From positions 31,988 through 95,987 of the forward strand of contig VXRN01000045.1 of the NCBI GenBank assembly GCA_009838465.1: a DNA stretch of 64,000 nucleotides. Direction: 5' to 3'. A program made the translations under genes and the position numbers. The notes beneath the pieces are model-generated. The model saw nothing but the letters and a program-made list of their open reading frames with translations. It did no database searches and was not told the origin of the DNA. Source of the DNA: Dehalococcoidia bacterium. GTDB taxonomy: Bacteria; Chloroflexota; Dehalococcoidia; Lucifugimonadales; UBA1123. Shown one piece after another: positions 41,496 to 51,083 of this stretch (within the stretch, counting starts at the first letter, position 1; the number at the start of each line of letters is the position of its first letter).

Positions 41496-42530
41496 TCAGG
41501 CTGCGCCGTAAACGGTCTCGACCATGCCTTTCATTATCGAGGAGATGAACCTGACGCCCGAGATGGCGCGGTAATACTCCATCCTTGTGGGTCCGACCAC
41601 GCCTATGGTGCCAAGCGCACGACCCGCGACACCGTAGCGACAGATGACCACGCTGAGGGGTCGGAGTTCCTCGCCCCGGTGTTCGCCTCCGATGACGACG
41701 CGAACAACCTGTCCAACAGGGGCTTCTTCCAGAGCGGCCTGTATCAGGCTTCCATCCTCGACGCCGCGGATTATGGGACGAACCTTTTCGTATTCGTCGA
41801 ATTCGGGCTGGTCGAGAAGGTTTCGGAGGCCAACAACGTAGGGGTCGTCGTGGTCGGCCCTGTCTTCTTCTTCGAGCATGACGATTGCGGCGTCTATCGC
41901 TCTGCGTTCGTGTTCGGACAGCGGGAGAGGGCTGTGCATGATTTCCTCGTGGGACAGTCCGGTGACGTGCCCGCGCAGCCTTACGCCCATAGACTCAAGT
42001 TCGGAAGTCTCAACGGGTTTGTCGAAGCGAATCAACTGCTTACGGAGCTTGGCCTGTTCTAGGACGACTATCAGAAGGGCCAGAACGTCCTGAACAGGTA
42101 CAAGTTCGAGGTGCCGAATTCTGGACACGCTAGTCTTGGGGAATGTGGCAATGCCTAGGTTGTCCATCAATTGGGCTATCAGCGTCGCGGCTACGTTTCC
42201 CCATTGGTCCACGTCGTGTTGGACCCGGTCGAAGTGGTCCTGGATCGTTGACCTTGCCTGCGGCGGGATCCGGGGGTCCGAATTGGCGAGCAGGGACTCG
42301 ACGTAAAGCCGGTATGCCCTGTCTTGTGGAACGCTGCCCGCCGAAGTATGCGGACGGGATATATAACCCTGCTCTTCCAGGGCTGCGACTTCATTGCGCA
42401 CGGTTGCGGAGCTTACGCCCAGGCTGTGATTTCTGGTCAGACTCTCGGAAGCTATGGGCGCGGCGTCATGCACATAGTCATTGACTATGTGTTTGAGTAT
42501 CAAATGTTGGCGATCCGTCAGCATATTCAT
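41496..42530 (-). CDS. hrcA: Heat-inducible transcription repressor HrcA
   Basis: 344 residues, standard. The N-terminal winged helix (LTDRQHLILKHIVNDYVHDA, then LGVSSATVRNEVAALEEQGYI with SRPHTSAGSVPQDRAYRLYV) binds the CIRCE operator; the C-terminal dimerisation domain ends with MEYYRAISGVRFISSIM. In most bacteria HrcA represses groE and dnaK operons with GroEL as cofactor. Here grpE/dnaK do not follow; the next gene is ffh. No CIRCE was seen upstream. Confidence 0.95.
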   Translation of the reverse strand: MNMLTDRQHLILKHIVNDYVHDAAPIASESLTRNHSLGVSSATVRNEVAALEEQGYISRPHTSAGSVPQDRAYRLYVESLLANSDPRIPPQARSTIQDHFDRVQHDVDQWGNVAATLIAQLMDNLGIATFPKTSVSRIRHLELVPVQDVLALLIVVLEQAKLRKQLIRFDKPVETSELESMGVRLRGHVTGLSHEEIMHSPLPLSEHERRAIDAAIVMLEEEDRADHDDPYVVGLRNLLDQPEFDEYEKVRPIIRGVEDGSLIQAALEEAPVGQVVRVVIGGEHRGEELRPLSVVICRYGVAGRALGTIGVVGPTRMEYYRAISGVRFISSIMKGMVETVYGAA

Positions 42531-42619
42531 ATCGCTTTTTCGTGAAGACTCGCAGAAGGAATCATACGTCAGACCGACGCCCTCTCCCTATCTCGTGAGC
42601 AATCAAGAGTCCTTACCTT

Positions 42620-42647
42620 AGGATAGCATATCGAGGTGGGTTGTAAA
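42620..42647 (-). promoter_or_regulatory. Possible promoter of hrcA
   Basis: On the minus strand TTTACA (42647-42642) and TATCCT (42625-42620) are 16 bases apart, about 90-115 bases before the hrcA start. Both hexamers deviate from consensus. Confidence 0.3.
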
Positions 42648-42749
42648 TGTTGAGTCGTGTAAAGCGTCGGCTTGTTTTATTGGAACGAGTCTAAGTTATA
42701 CTTTCTTGAAAACGAGTACACCTTAGCCCCACAATCGGAGGGCCACCAG

Positions 42750-43379
42750 ATGGAGATAACTTGGCACGGACACTCGTCCGTAAGATTGTTGAGCAGAGAC
42801 GTTTCACTGCTAACGGATCCCAACCCGGATAATGAAGGCGACCTGGAAGCGGATATCGTCGCAGTAAGTTGCGACTATCCTTCTCATTCGGCCCACAAGT
42901 TGGTGGGCGGCCAGCCCAGGGTGTTAGAAGGTCCCGGCCAGTACGAGGTAAGCGGGTACAATATCACCGCAATCGGAACGGCGTTGAATGACGATGAAGA
43001 AAGCCGCCGAATCAATACGGTTTACGTCATACGCTCGGAAGGCGTGTCGGTGTGTCACCTCGGAAGTCTCAATGCGACACTGACATCTCGGCAACTGGAG
43101 TCGCTGGGCTCCGTGGATGTACTGGTCGCGCCCGCAAGCGGAGAGGGCACGCTGGACGCCAAAGCGATTTCCAGGATTGTGAGCGTGCTCAGCCCGGGCA
43201 TAGTAATCCCAGTCCATTACGCCGCCGGAAAAGGTGATGAGGGCTTTGCGACTGCGCAGGCGCTACTGACCGAGATGAATGTGGAGCCGCCGGAAACTCA
43301 AATACGCCTGAACGTTACTCAGAACAATGTGCCTAGGGAGACACGTGTGGCACTGCTGAGGGATCTGTCGGGGGCTTAG
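42750..43379 (+). CDS. Metallo-beta-lactamase-fold hydrolase (UPF0173-like)
   Basis: 209 residues from the ATG at 42750, with CGGAGGG 8 bases upstream; 26 further in-frame codons upstream lack support. MEITWHGHSSVRLLSRD, LLTDPNPDN and CDYPSHSA resemble the UPF0173/UlaG-type branch, and a late His is in GIVIPVHYAAG. The canonical HxHxDH motif is replaced by SCDYPSHSA, so metal binding, if any, is altered; the protein may lack hydrolase activity. Function unknown. Confidence 0.75.
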   Translation: MEITWHGHSSVRLLSRDVSLLTDPNPDNEGDLEADIVAVSCDYPSHSAHKLVGGQPRVLEGPGQYEVSGYNITAIGTALNDDEESRRINTVYVIRSEGVSVCHLGSLNATLTSRQLESLGSVDVLVAPASGEGTLDAKAISRIVSVLSPGIVIPVHYAAGKGDEGFATAQALLTEMNVEPPETQIRLNVTQNNVPRETRVALLRDLSGA

Positions 43380-43450
43380 GGCGGTATTCACTCTCATCCT
43401 ATTGGGAGGGGCTGAGAGGGGTTAGGTGTTGGAAATGACCGCGCTTGCGG

Positions 43451-43496
43451 ATTCACCCCTATCCTAACCTTCCCCCATCAAGAGGGAAGGGGCTTT
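43451..43496. repeat. C-rich hairpin repeat
   Basis: ATTCACCCCTATCCTAACC precedes CTTCCCCCATCAAGAGGGAAG (imperfect stem). A more degraded relative precedes it at about 43386-43432. Both lie between the convergent MBL-fold and rho genes. Confidence 0.55.
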
Positions 43497-43554
43497 GCAT
43501 GCCCTCGTGGCCCTCGCGGGGGAGGGGATTTGTGCCCCTCTTCCCTGCGAAAGA

Positions 43555-44817
43555 TTACATGTCTTTGCCGAGGTTGGCCAGGAACTCGTTGTTGTTTCTT
43601 GACCGGCGTATGTGTCCGAGCAGTTTTTCGGTGGACTCACCCGGATACTTCTCGTCGGAGGAGATCATGGCGACCATTCGGCGGAGCAGCCACACCTGCT
43701 TGAGCGTAGCTTCATCGAGCAGCAGTTCCTCACGGCGCGTACCGCTGCGAGCGACGTCTATGGCGGGGAATATCCTGCGCTCAGCCAGCCTGCGGTCGAG
43801 GTGGACTTCCATGTTGCCGGTGCCCTTGAACTCTTCGTAGATGACGTCGTCCATACGGCTGCCGGTTTCGACGAGGCAGGCAGCGAGAATGGTCATGCTG
43901 CCACCCTCTTCGGTGTTTCGGGCTGCGCCGAAGAATCGCTTGGGCGGGTAGAGCGCGACGGGATCTATGCCGCCTGATAGTGTACGGCCACTGGTCGGTA
44001 CGGCGAGGTTGTATGCCCTGGTGAGTCTGGTGATACTGTCGAGGAGAATCACGACATCACTTCCAGCTTCGACGAGACGCTTGGCGCGTTCCAGCACCAT
44101 TTCGGCGACGCGGCAGTGGTCTTCGACCGGTTCGTCGAACGTGGAGCTGTACACCTCGCCTTTGATCGAGCGGCGCATGTCTGTCACTTCTTCGGGGCGC
44201 TCGCCGATGAGCGCGACCATGATCTGTATGTCGGGATGATTGACAGAAATACCGTTGGCTATCTCTTTGAGAAGGGAGGTCTTCCCAGCCTTGGGCGGTG
44301 AAACTATGAGACCACGCTGCCCGCGTCCTATGGGCGCCAGCAGGTCTATGAGCCTGGTGGACGGATTTCTAGGACTAGTCTCGAGCTGGATGCGCTCGAT
44401 GGGGAAGATGGGAGTCAGTTTCTCGAATCTTGGGCGATTGCGCGAGGCCTCGGGGCGTACGTCGTTGACATCTTCCACCCGAACCAGCCCGAAGTATCGC
44501 TCTCCATCCTTTGGCGGTCGAACCTGTCCTCTAACCTGGTCGCCGGTCCTGAGACCGAAGCGCCTGATCTGGGATTGGGAGACGTAAACGTCACTGGCAC
44601 CTGTATTAGCGCCGTCCTGCCGGAGGAATCCGTAGCCGTCGTTGACTATGGACAGTATTCCACCAGCCCTGATAGGCCCTTCCTTTTCGGCTACGGCCTT
44701 GGCAACACGGTTGACAAGGTCATGGCGCTTGTTGGATCCGTTTAAGTTCGCGCCAAGTTCCGCAGCGAGCTGGTTCAACTCATCATTGGTCTTGGTCATC
44801 AATTCTCCGAGGTTCAT
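43555..44817 (-). CDS. rho: Transcription termination factor Rho
   Basis: 420 residues. The N-terminal domain is followed by a cold-shock-like RNA-binding domain ([16 protein letters not shown], then [22 protein letters not shown]). The ATPase has P-loop [15 protein letters not shown], Walker [17 protein letters not shown] and the Q/R-loop residues [14 protein letters not shown]. Rho terminates untranslated transcripts. Its usual regulatory leader was not evident in the 645 bases upstream. Confidence 0.97.
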   Translation of the reverse strand: MNLGELMTKTNDELNQLAAELGANLNGSNKRHDLVNRVAKAVAEKEGPIRAGGILSIVNDGYGFLRQDGANTGASDVYVSQSQIRRFGLRTGDQVRGQVRPPKDGERYFGLVRVEDVNDVRPEASRNRPRFEKLTPIFPIERIQLETSPRNPSTRLIDLLAPIGRGQRGLIVSPPKAGKTSLLKEIANGISVNHPDIQIMVALIGERPEEVTDMRRSIKGEVYSSTFDEPVEDHCRVAEMVLERAKRLVEAGSDVVILLDSITRLTRAYNLAVPTSGRTLSGGIDPVALYPPKRFFGAARNTEEGGSMTILAACLVETGSRMDDVIYEEFKGTGNMEVHLDRRLAERRIFPAIDVARSGTRREELLLDEATLKQVWLLRRMVAMISSDEKYPGESTEKLLGHIRRSRNNNEFLANLGKDM

Positions 44818-45462
44818 CTTATGCTCCGGGATTTCGATTTCTTCAGGTTAAGCATCTGGCGCTTCCGAACTTGCAAAGGGGTTGCCGAGAATAAGATTCC
44901 GGCAAGTTATGTCCTTACATTCCAGTGGTTGGAATCACTCGACGGATTTTCTTGACGCATATACCTCAGACCGTCGCTGTTGCATTTTCCAGTAGGGATT
45001 GGAATATGAAATTGCAGAATGTAGGTTCAGCAAAGTGGGGCAGCAGATGACTGTGACTTGGGCAATCCGCTTTGCAGGGAAGCCAAGATTCCGTACTGCG
45101 ATACCGAAGGAACGTTTGAGAAGCTTGGCTCTGCCGTTAGAGGCAACACCTGTTGTGCATTAGCTCAATGGGGTTGCCTGAAAGATGATAAGGAATGATG
45201 CTTGACTGATGATAACATACGCTCATCGCTGAGTCCAACCCTTTGCAATCGTCTTTTACAGGCGCTGCTTGACCGCTTTCTGGATGGATAATAGAATGCG
45301 GGCTATCGCGGAATATATATTCGCGAAGAACTGTTCATAATCATTTCTTGTATTCACCCTCCCCTGGATACTGGGGGGGGGATAAAACTCCATAGATGGC
45401 ATTCTGTCCCGACTAATTTCGCATTTTGTACACATTCACTCAAGCCAAGTAGGGAGGATCAG
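44818..45462. other. 645-bp gap between divergent rho and binding-protein genes
   Basis: No gene, repeat family member or convincing hairpin was found. The stretch is A+T-richer than the genes and should hold promoters on both strands; several weak -10-like motifs occur but no clear pair. A C-run and G-run (CCTCCCCTGG, GGGGGGGG) at about 45358-45381 is the only odd composition. Confidence 0.4.
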
Positions 45463-47277
45463 TTGATTCGAACATCTTCTTTCAGAGCACCAAGACAATT
45501 GTTGTTTGCGTTTCTGGCGCCAGTAATCCTGATTGCGATGCTGGCCTGTGGATCCGCGGAGGAGGAACCGAGCCAGCCTGAAGCGCCCGCTCCGGCGGCT
45601 CCTGCTCCAACCGCAGCGCCGGCCCCTGTGCAGCCAGCGCCGGCCCAAGCGCAGCCCGCTCCGGCTGCAACTGCCATGCCCGCGCAACCGGCTGCCAAGC
45701 CCAAGCCAACTGAAGCGATGATGGAATCCGCCTTCTCCGACGGCAGACGTGGCGGTCATTTCCGCTTGGCGACCGGGGTGTGGTTTGACCGCTGGGACAT
45801 GACCACGAGGTCTCACTGGTCTTCGACGCAGGGACTCAACCGAATGTACAGCGGCGTCCTCCAGTTCTCTCCTAGAGACGGCCTGACCGTGACCCCTGAC
45901 CTCGCAAAGTCGTGGAAACTAGCGGACGACCTGGGCAGCGTTACTCTAAATTTCCACGAAGACGTCACATGGCACGACGGAGAACCGTTCACGGTTGACG
46001 ACGTGGTTTATACGATCAACAGGTGGGTTGACCCGCCGGAGGGCATTCCACAGCCGCGCGTCGCCGGATTTCTTCTGGTTGACGAGATGAGCAAGATTGA
46101 CGACCACACCATGACGATAACCACCAAGAACCCGACAAGCCGGATACTGTCAGCGCTGGCGGACTCATGGCACATCATGCTTCCCGAGCACGTGCTGTCG
46201 GCGTCGGGCGGCAACCTGAGCGACCCGGAGCAGGTCATCGGCACGGGCGCGTTCAAGATGGATACATGGGATGTGGGCAACAACGTTGTTACGGTCGCCA
46301 ACCCGGACTATTTCGTTGACGCGCCGGACGGCAGCCCGTACCCGCTGCTGGACAAGATAACGGGCATCGCGTTCGCCAACGCTGAGGCGGCCGGAGCTGC
46401 GTTCGAGACCAAACAGATTGACTATTATACAACCTTCCCCGCAAACAGAGCGTACTCAATACAGGACCAAATGCCAAGCGATGTGTCGGTGATTCGCTGG
46501 GACAGCCCGGGCTTCCAGGGGATAGCGATGAACGGCTCGATACCGCCGTTCGACGACCCCGAGGTTCGGCAGGCGTTCAGGTGCGCGGTTGACACGAGGC
46601 AGATAATAGATCTAACCAGCGTGCCGGACGTTGATCCGCCCAATCTGCGGCAGATCAGTTTCTTCGGCACCGCGGACCCGAACTATGACGACATACTCGA
46701 TTACCCGTGCCTGAACTGGGACCAGAAAGAGGCCCAGCAGGAGATGGCTAAGCAGATATTCGCCGAGAAGGGCGTTGACAAGATCGAATTCCTGACCGAG
46801 GAGGCGGAGCCGAACATCGTTCTGATTATCCAGCAGCAGATGGAGCCGCTGGGAGTAGAGATAGAGATAGTGGTCACCGAGCTTACTTCGGCGCGGGAAC
46901 AGGCATACGCCTGCGACTACGAGTTGTTCTGGTTCGGCCAGGCGGTGGCAAGCAAGAGTCCGGTGGAGATCATCAACCAGGTGTTCAGGCCGGGCGCGGG
47001 CTTTGATATGTGCCAGGCAGAACCGCCGCAGGAGTGGCTGGACCTGCTTGCGGAACTGGACAGGGTAGGGCTTGGTTCGCTGGAAGAGAAGGAAATCACC
47101 AAGAGGATGGACACGATAATGCGGGAGGAGTGGAACCCCAAAGTGCCGGTGCGCCGTCCGGACGAGTTCCAGATCAAGTACAACTACGTTATGAACGTGG
47201 ACGCGATTGCGACCGCGAAGTTCATCCAGTCCAGGTTTGTTGACGCATGGCTGGACGAGGGCGCGCCGGGGAGATAG
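45463..47277 (+). CDS. ABC transporter substrate-binding lipoprotein, family 5
   Basis: 604 residues with TTG start behind AGGGAGGA (45451-45458). Lipobox MLAC (Cys29), then a Pro/Ala-rich linker (residues about 38-85). The SBP_bac_5 body includes TVTPDLAKSWKLADDLGSVTL, HDGEPFTVDDVVYTINRW and RQAFRCAVD. It would deliver a peptide-like or other organic ligand to the permeases encoded next. The linker replaces the Val/Glu stalk of the other binding protein at 131-2071. Substrate unknown; two sulfatases downstream hint at a sulfated compound (inference). Confidence 0.93.
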   Translation: MIRTSSFRAPRQLLFAFLAPVILIAMLACGSAEEEPSQPEAPAPAAPAPTAAPAPVQPAPAQAQPAPAATAMPAQPAAKPKPTEAMMESAFSDGRRGGHFRLATGVWFDRWDMTTRSHWSSTQGLNRMYSGVLQFSPRDGLTVTPDLAKSWKLADDLGSVTLNFHEDVTWHDGEPFTVDDVVYTINRWVDPPEGIPQPRVAGFLLVDEMSKIDDHTMTITTKNPTSRILSALADSWHIMLPEHVLSASGGNLSDPEQVIGTGAFKMDTWDVGNNVVTVANPDYFVDAPDGSPYPLLDKITGIAFANAEAAGAAFETKQIDYYTTFPANRAYSIQDQMPSDVSVIRWDSPGFQGIAMNGSIPPFDDPEVRQAFRCAVDTRQIIDLTSVPDVDPPNLRQISFFGTADPNYDDILDYPCLNWDQKEAQQEMAKQIFAEKGVDKIEFLTEEAEPNIVLIIQQQMEPLGVEIEIVVTELTSAREQAYACDYELFWFGQAVASKSPVEIINQVFRPGAGFDMCQAEPPQEWLDLLAELDRVGLGSLEEKEITKRMDTIMREEWNPKVPVRRPDEFQIKYNYVMNVDAIATAKFIQSRFVDAWLDEGAPGR

Positions 47278-47297
47278 TCCGTCGGCAGGGGGTAGTT

Positions 47298-47340
47298 CAT
47301 CCCCATCCTAACCTCTTCCCCCGTCAAGGGCTGAGAGGCG
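47298..47340. repeat. C-rich hairpin repeat
   Basis: TTCATCCCCATCCTAACC then CTTCCCCCGTCAAGGGCTGAG (partial stem), directly after the binding-protein stop. Confidence 0.55.
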
Positions 47341-47365
47341 CAGGCATTGAACTTGGATTGGCGGA

Positions 47366-47410
47366 GTCACCCCCATCCTAACCTTCCCCCATCAAGGGGG
47401 AAGGGACTCT
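47366..47410. repeat. C-rich hairpin repeat, second of a pair
   Basis: CACCCCCATCCTAAC then a perfect stem CTTCCCCC / GGGGGAAG around ATCA. It separates the binding-protein and permease genes, so it would be transcribed in that operon. Confidence 0.7.
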
Positions 47411-47486
47411 TGCCTACCCTTGTTAGCCCGTCGAAGGGGAATGGATTTATCGTCAGGCGGCCAATCAGAGGAATCGAGGGTAAGGA

Positions 47487-48440
47487 ATGAGAGGCTACAT
47501 CATAAGGCGTTTGCTGCTGATCATACCTACCCTCTTTCTGTTGGGGACCATCCTGTTCCTGATGCTCCAGTTTATTCCGGGAGACGTCGCATCTACACTG
47601 CTCGCCAGCGAGGAGAACGCGGCGAGTCCCGAGGCGATAGCGGAGCTGCGCGAGGAACTCGGGCTGAGCGACCCCCTCTACGCGCAGTACGTGCGCTGGC
47701 TGGCAAAGATGGTGCAGGGAGACCTGGGCTACTCCGTGTACTTCAACCAGTCGGTATGGGAGGCAATAAAGCCGAAGATTGACGTCACTGTGACACTGGC
47801 GATTCTGGGTGTACTGGTGGCAATCGTGATCTCGATTCCGGCGGGAATATTCTCCGCGTTGTTCAGGGGGAGCGCGTTCGACCAGGTGGTTCGGGCCGTC
47901 AGCGCAGTGGGAATGGCGGTCCCCGCGTTCTGGCTTGGGATCATCATTTTGCTGGTACTCGCGCGATACGTAGGGTGGGCGCCGCCCGCCCAGCACGTTG
48001 ATCTATGGGAAGACCCGGTCAAGTCGTTGCAGAGGTTCATGTTCCCCGCGCTGATACTCGGCTTTCGCTCGGCGGCAGTGATAAGCCGGATGATCAGGTC
48101 CATGATGCTGGAGGTGTTGAGCGAGGACTACGTTCGCACGGCGTGGTCGAAGGGCCTTCTTCCGCGCGTGGTAATAGTGAGACACGCGCTTCGCAACGCG
48201 CTTCTGCCAGTGGTGACGATGCTGGGGATGCTCTTCGCCTCTCTGATTGACGGAGCTGTCGTGCTGGAAACGGTCTTCAACCTGCCGGGCATCGGGCTGC
48301 ATCTGATCGAGTCAGTTAGGGGTCGGGACGCGGTAATGGTTCTGGGTATGGTGCTGCTCATAGGCGTGTTCATGATGATTTGGATACTGCTGATAGACCT
48401 TTCTTACAAGGTCCTGGACCCGAGAGTTACCTACGAATAG
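47487..48440 (+). CDS. ABC transporter permease, DppB type
   Basis: 317 residues with six hydrophobic segments, starting IIRRLLLIIPTLFLLGTILF as in oligopeptide permeases. The cytoplasmic ATPase-docking loop (EAA motif) is YVRTAWSKGLLPRVVIVRHA. It forms the channel with the partner encoded 33 bases downstream. The ATPase genes that complete such importers are absent from the neighbourhood. Confidence 0.93.
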   Translation: MRGYIIRRLLLIIPTLFLLGTILFLMLQFIPGDVASTLLASEENAASPEAIAELREELGLSDPLYAQYVRWLAKMVQGDLGYSVYFNQSVWEAIKPKIDVTVTLAILGVLVAIVISIPAGIFSALFRGSAFDQVVRAVSAVGMAVPAFWLGIIILLVLARYVGWAPPAQHVDLWEDPVKSLQRFMFPALILGFRSAAVISRMIRSMMLEVLSEDYVRTAWSKGLLPRVVIVRHALRNALLPVVTMLGMLFASLIDGAVVLETVFNLPGIGLHLIESVRGRDAVMVLGMVLLIGVFMMIWILLIDLSYKVLDPRVTYE

Positions 48441-48473
48441 AGCGGTTGCCAGAACGCTAGACGAGGAAGTGAC

Positions 48474-49394
48474 ATGGAATCCTCTATTGAAGAACGGAGA
48501 CATGAGGCCGGCTGGCAGAGCCGCCTTATCGGGGCCAGAGCCGGATTCTGGCGGTTCTGTCGCCAGAATCCGGCGGGCGCGGTCGGTGGAGCGATGATGC
48601 TACTGATGGTCGCGCTGGCCGCGTTGGCCCCCGTGATCGCGCCGTTCGACGCCGCGAAGTTCGTGGCCAGCCGGTACGAGGGGATATTCGGCGAAGCCAA
48701 GGGCGGCGAGTTCCTGCTCTTCGGGTCCGACCACCTGGGTAGAGACGAACTGAGCCGCCTGTTATACGGCGGTCGCGTGTCGCTTCTGGTGGGATTCTCA
48801 GCGCCTCTTATAGGCGTGGCGACTGGAACCTTGATAGGCATAGTAAGCGCGTACTACGGAAGCATAGTTGACATCCTTCTGCAAAGGCTCGTGGATACGA
48901 TGCTCGTGCTCCCCGGCCTCGTGATAGTAATAGTCGTAGCCACGGCGTTCGGGTTCACAATGACGGTTGTCATCTGCGCATTGGCGTTGTTTAGCACGAT
49001 TGGCTCCATAAGAGTGGTGAGATCACACGTGCTTTCTCTGCGGGAGGCGCAGTACATAGAGGCGCAGCGCGCGATTGGATCGTCCTCGTTGAGAATCATC
49101 ATGCTGCACCTCGTGCCGAACACGCTACCGGTGTCCATGGTGTTGGTGGCGGTGGGGATTGCGGGGGCGATAGTCGCCGAGGCGCAGCTCAGCTTCCTGG
49201 GCATCGGCATCAAGCCGCCAACGCCATCCTGGGGGAATATGCTCAGCGGCGCTCAGACGCAGTTCGACCTAGGTCCGCACCTTGCTATCATGCCCGGCAT
49301 AATGATCTCCATCGCGGTGCTGGCGATGAACCTGTTCGGCGACGCGGTCAGGGACGCTCTCGACCCTCGCCTGCGAGGAAGTCGGGAAGAGTGA
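48474..49394 (+). CDS. ABC transporter permease, DppC type
   Basis: 306 residues, second permease subunit. The N-terminal OppC-type domain (FWRFCRQNPAGAVGGAMML) is followed by five or six membrane segments; the EAA loop is EAQYIEAQRAIGSSSLRIIM and the C-terminus has QLSFLGIGIKPPTPSWGNML, typical of DppC. It partners the preceding DppB-type subunit. The sulfatase genes follow after 156 bases that hold a repeat. Confidence 0.93.
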   Translation: MESSIEERRHEAGWQSRLIGARAGFWRFCRQNPAGAVGGAMMLLMVALAALAPVIAPFDAAKFVASRYEGIFGEAKGGEFLLFGSDHLGRDELSRLLYGGRVSLLVGFSAPLIGVATGTLIGIVSAYYGSIVDILLQRLVDTMLVLPGLVIVIVVATAFGFTMTVVICALALFSTIGSIRVVRSHVLSLREAQYIEAQRAIGSSSLRIIMLHLVPNTLPVSMVLVAVGIAGAIVAEAQLSFLGIGIKPPTPSWGNMLSGAQTQFDLGPHLAIMPGIMISIAVLAMNLFGDAVRDALDPRLRGSREE

Positions 49395-49396
49395 GG

Positions 49397-49446
49397 TCTG
49401 TCTGAATCAGGATTTACAGGATTTGTGGATGGACAGGATGGGATTT
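49397..49446. repeat. TCTGAA...CAGGATTT intergenic repeat, copy 3
   Basis: TGTCTGAATCAGGATTT, then CAGGATTTGTGGATGGACAGG and GGGATTT. The motif AGGATTT is itself repeated inside. Compare 21450-21493 and 41371-41413. Confidence 0.5.
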
Positions 49447-49550
49447 CGCTAAATCCTGAACGAGCGCCCAGCCCGAGAACTCGCGCCGGTTAAAGTAACC
49501 AAACTCCATCTGTATATTCGCGCCCAGTGAAGAGGCGATAAGGAGAAAGT

Positions 49551-51038
49551 ATGTCTTCGAGACCCAACATCGTCTTTATATTCAGCGACCAGCAGCGTTA
49601 CGACACTCTCGCGTGCTATGGGAATGACTGGATTCAGACTCCCAACCTGAACGCGCTCGCAGACAGTAGCTTCGTGTTTGAGCGGGCGTATGTTACGCAG
49701 CCGGTATGCACGCCGGCGAGATCGTCTATCGTGACCGGGCTGTATCCACACACGGCGCGGATGACGGTCAACAAGATGAACCTGCCGCCGGACAAGAAGA
49801 GTATCGCGGAGATGATATCGGAGGACTACCATACGGGCTGGTTCGGAAAGTGGCACCTGGGGGACGATGTCATACGGCAGCATGGCTTTGACGAGTGGGT
49901 CAGCACTGAAGACGGACACAGGCCGGAGTACACGAAGCGCGAGTATCGCGGCACGATGAGCGACTATCATAATCACATGGTCGAACACGGTTTCGAGCCG
50001 GATACGACGGCGGCGGACGGCACTCCGATGTTCTCGGCGCGTAAGCGCGCCAGTCTTCCCGAAGAGCACCAGATGGCCTCGTTCCTGGGGTGTAAAGCGG
50101 CCGACTTCATAGACCGGAACTCGGATAACCCGTTCATGCTGTACGTGAGCACATTCGAGCCGCACCCACCGTACTACGGGCCGTTGAACGACCTATATGA
50201 CCCGGAGGAACTACCGGTTGGCCCGACGTTCCTGAAGGTTCCCGAAGGGGCCTCGATGCACAACACGGTGAGGGCCAGATACTGCACGCAGTACCTTGGA
50301 CAGCAGGACGCCGACGTGGACCCGTATCTGCTCAGCAATGCCGCCTCCGGGAATGACGTTACAACTGAGGCAGGATGGCGCACGCTGCGAGCTCGGTATT
50401 TTGCCAACATCACACTGGTTGACCGAATGGTGGGAACAATAATTGAAGCGCTGGAGCGCAACGGAGTGGCGGATAACACGGTAATCGTGTTCACGAGCGA
50501 GCACGGTGAGATGGGCGGCGACCACGGGATGCTTGAGAAGCGGTCTATGTACGAGGAGTCGGCTCGAGTGCCTCTGCTGATGCGCGTTCCGTGGCTTTCC
50601 CAGGAGCAGACGATGCTGCAAGGCGCCGTGGGACACATTGACCTTGTACCGACGCTGTTGGACCTGTCGGGCAACGATATTCCCGGACACTTACAGGGGA
50701 ACAGCCTCGCCCCGGTACTGCGAGGAGAACAGACGCTGGACGGCAACGAAGTCTATGTACAGTGGAATGGAGTGAGCGACATTGATGACAGGCACCTGGG
50801 CAGCGCCGAGATCAACCTGCGCAACACGCAACCCTGGCGAACCCTCGTCCGGGACGGGTGGAAGCTCGCGCTGTGCGCGACGGACCAGTGCGAGTTGTAC
50901 GATCTGAACAACGATCCTTATGAGGAACACAACCTCTTCGACGATCCGGCTCAGGAAGATCGAGTGAGGAACATGGCGGCGCACATACGCTTATGGCAGC
51001 ATAAGAATGGAGATCACGCGCCGATACCGACGGTCTGA
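49551..51038 (+). CDS. Sulfatase, first of a tandem pair
   Basis: 495 residues. The metal-binding start PNIVFIFSDQQRYDTLACYG and the formylglycine motif CTPARSS (Cys53-Thr-Pro-Ala-Arg57) mark a type I sulfatase; KWHLGDD and FTSEHGEMGGDHGMLEK provide further metal and sulfate ligands. Cys53 must be oxidised to formylglycine by FGE or anSME, not seen here. There is no signal peptide, so it acts in the cytoplasm. The substrate is unknown; the form resembles choline-sulfatase-like enzymes. The next gene is a close paralogue of equal length. Confidence 0.93.
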   Translation: MSSRPNIVFIFSDQQRYDTLACYGNDWIQTPNLNALADSSFVFERAYVTQPVCTPARSSIVTGLYPHTARMTVNKMNLPPDKKSIAEMISEDYHTGWFGKWHLGDDVIRQHGFDEWVSTEDGHRPEYTKREYRGTMSDYHNHMVEHGFEPDTTAADGTPMFSARKRASLPEEHQMASFLGCKAADFIDRNSDNPFMLYVSTFEPHPPYYGPLNDLYDPEELPVGPTFLKVPEGASMHNTVRARYCTQYLGQQDADVDPYLLSNAASGNDVTTEAGWRTLRARYFANITLVDRMVGTIIEALERNGVADNTVIVFTSEHGEMGGDHGMLEKRSMYEESARVPLLMRVPWLSQEQTMLQGAVGHIDLVPTLLDLSGNDIPGHLQGNSLAPVLRGEQTLDGNEVYVQWNGVSDIDDRHLGSAEINLRNTQPWRTLVRDGWKLALCATDQCELYDLNNDPYEEHNLFDDPAQEDRVRNMAAHIRLWQHKNGDHAPIPTV

Positions 51039-51083
51039 GCAGGGTATATAATCGCCAGGAAGTCGACCACAGGGAGGTAGAGA

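Noticed and set aside
42531..42749. CIRCE operator near hrcA
   Set aside because: No TTAGCACTC-N9-GAGTGCTAA or close variant seen.
44818..45462. RNA gene or riboswitch in the long gap between rho and the binding-protein gene
   Set aside because: No conserved motif or strong extended pairing that I could recognise; left as unexplained sequence.
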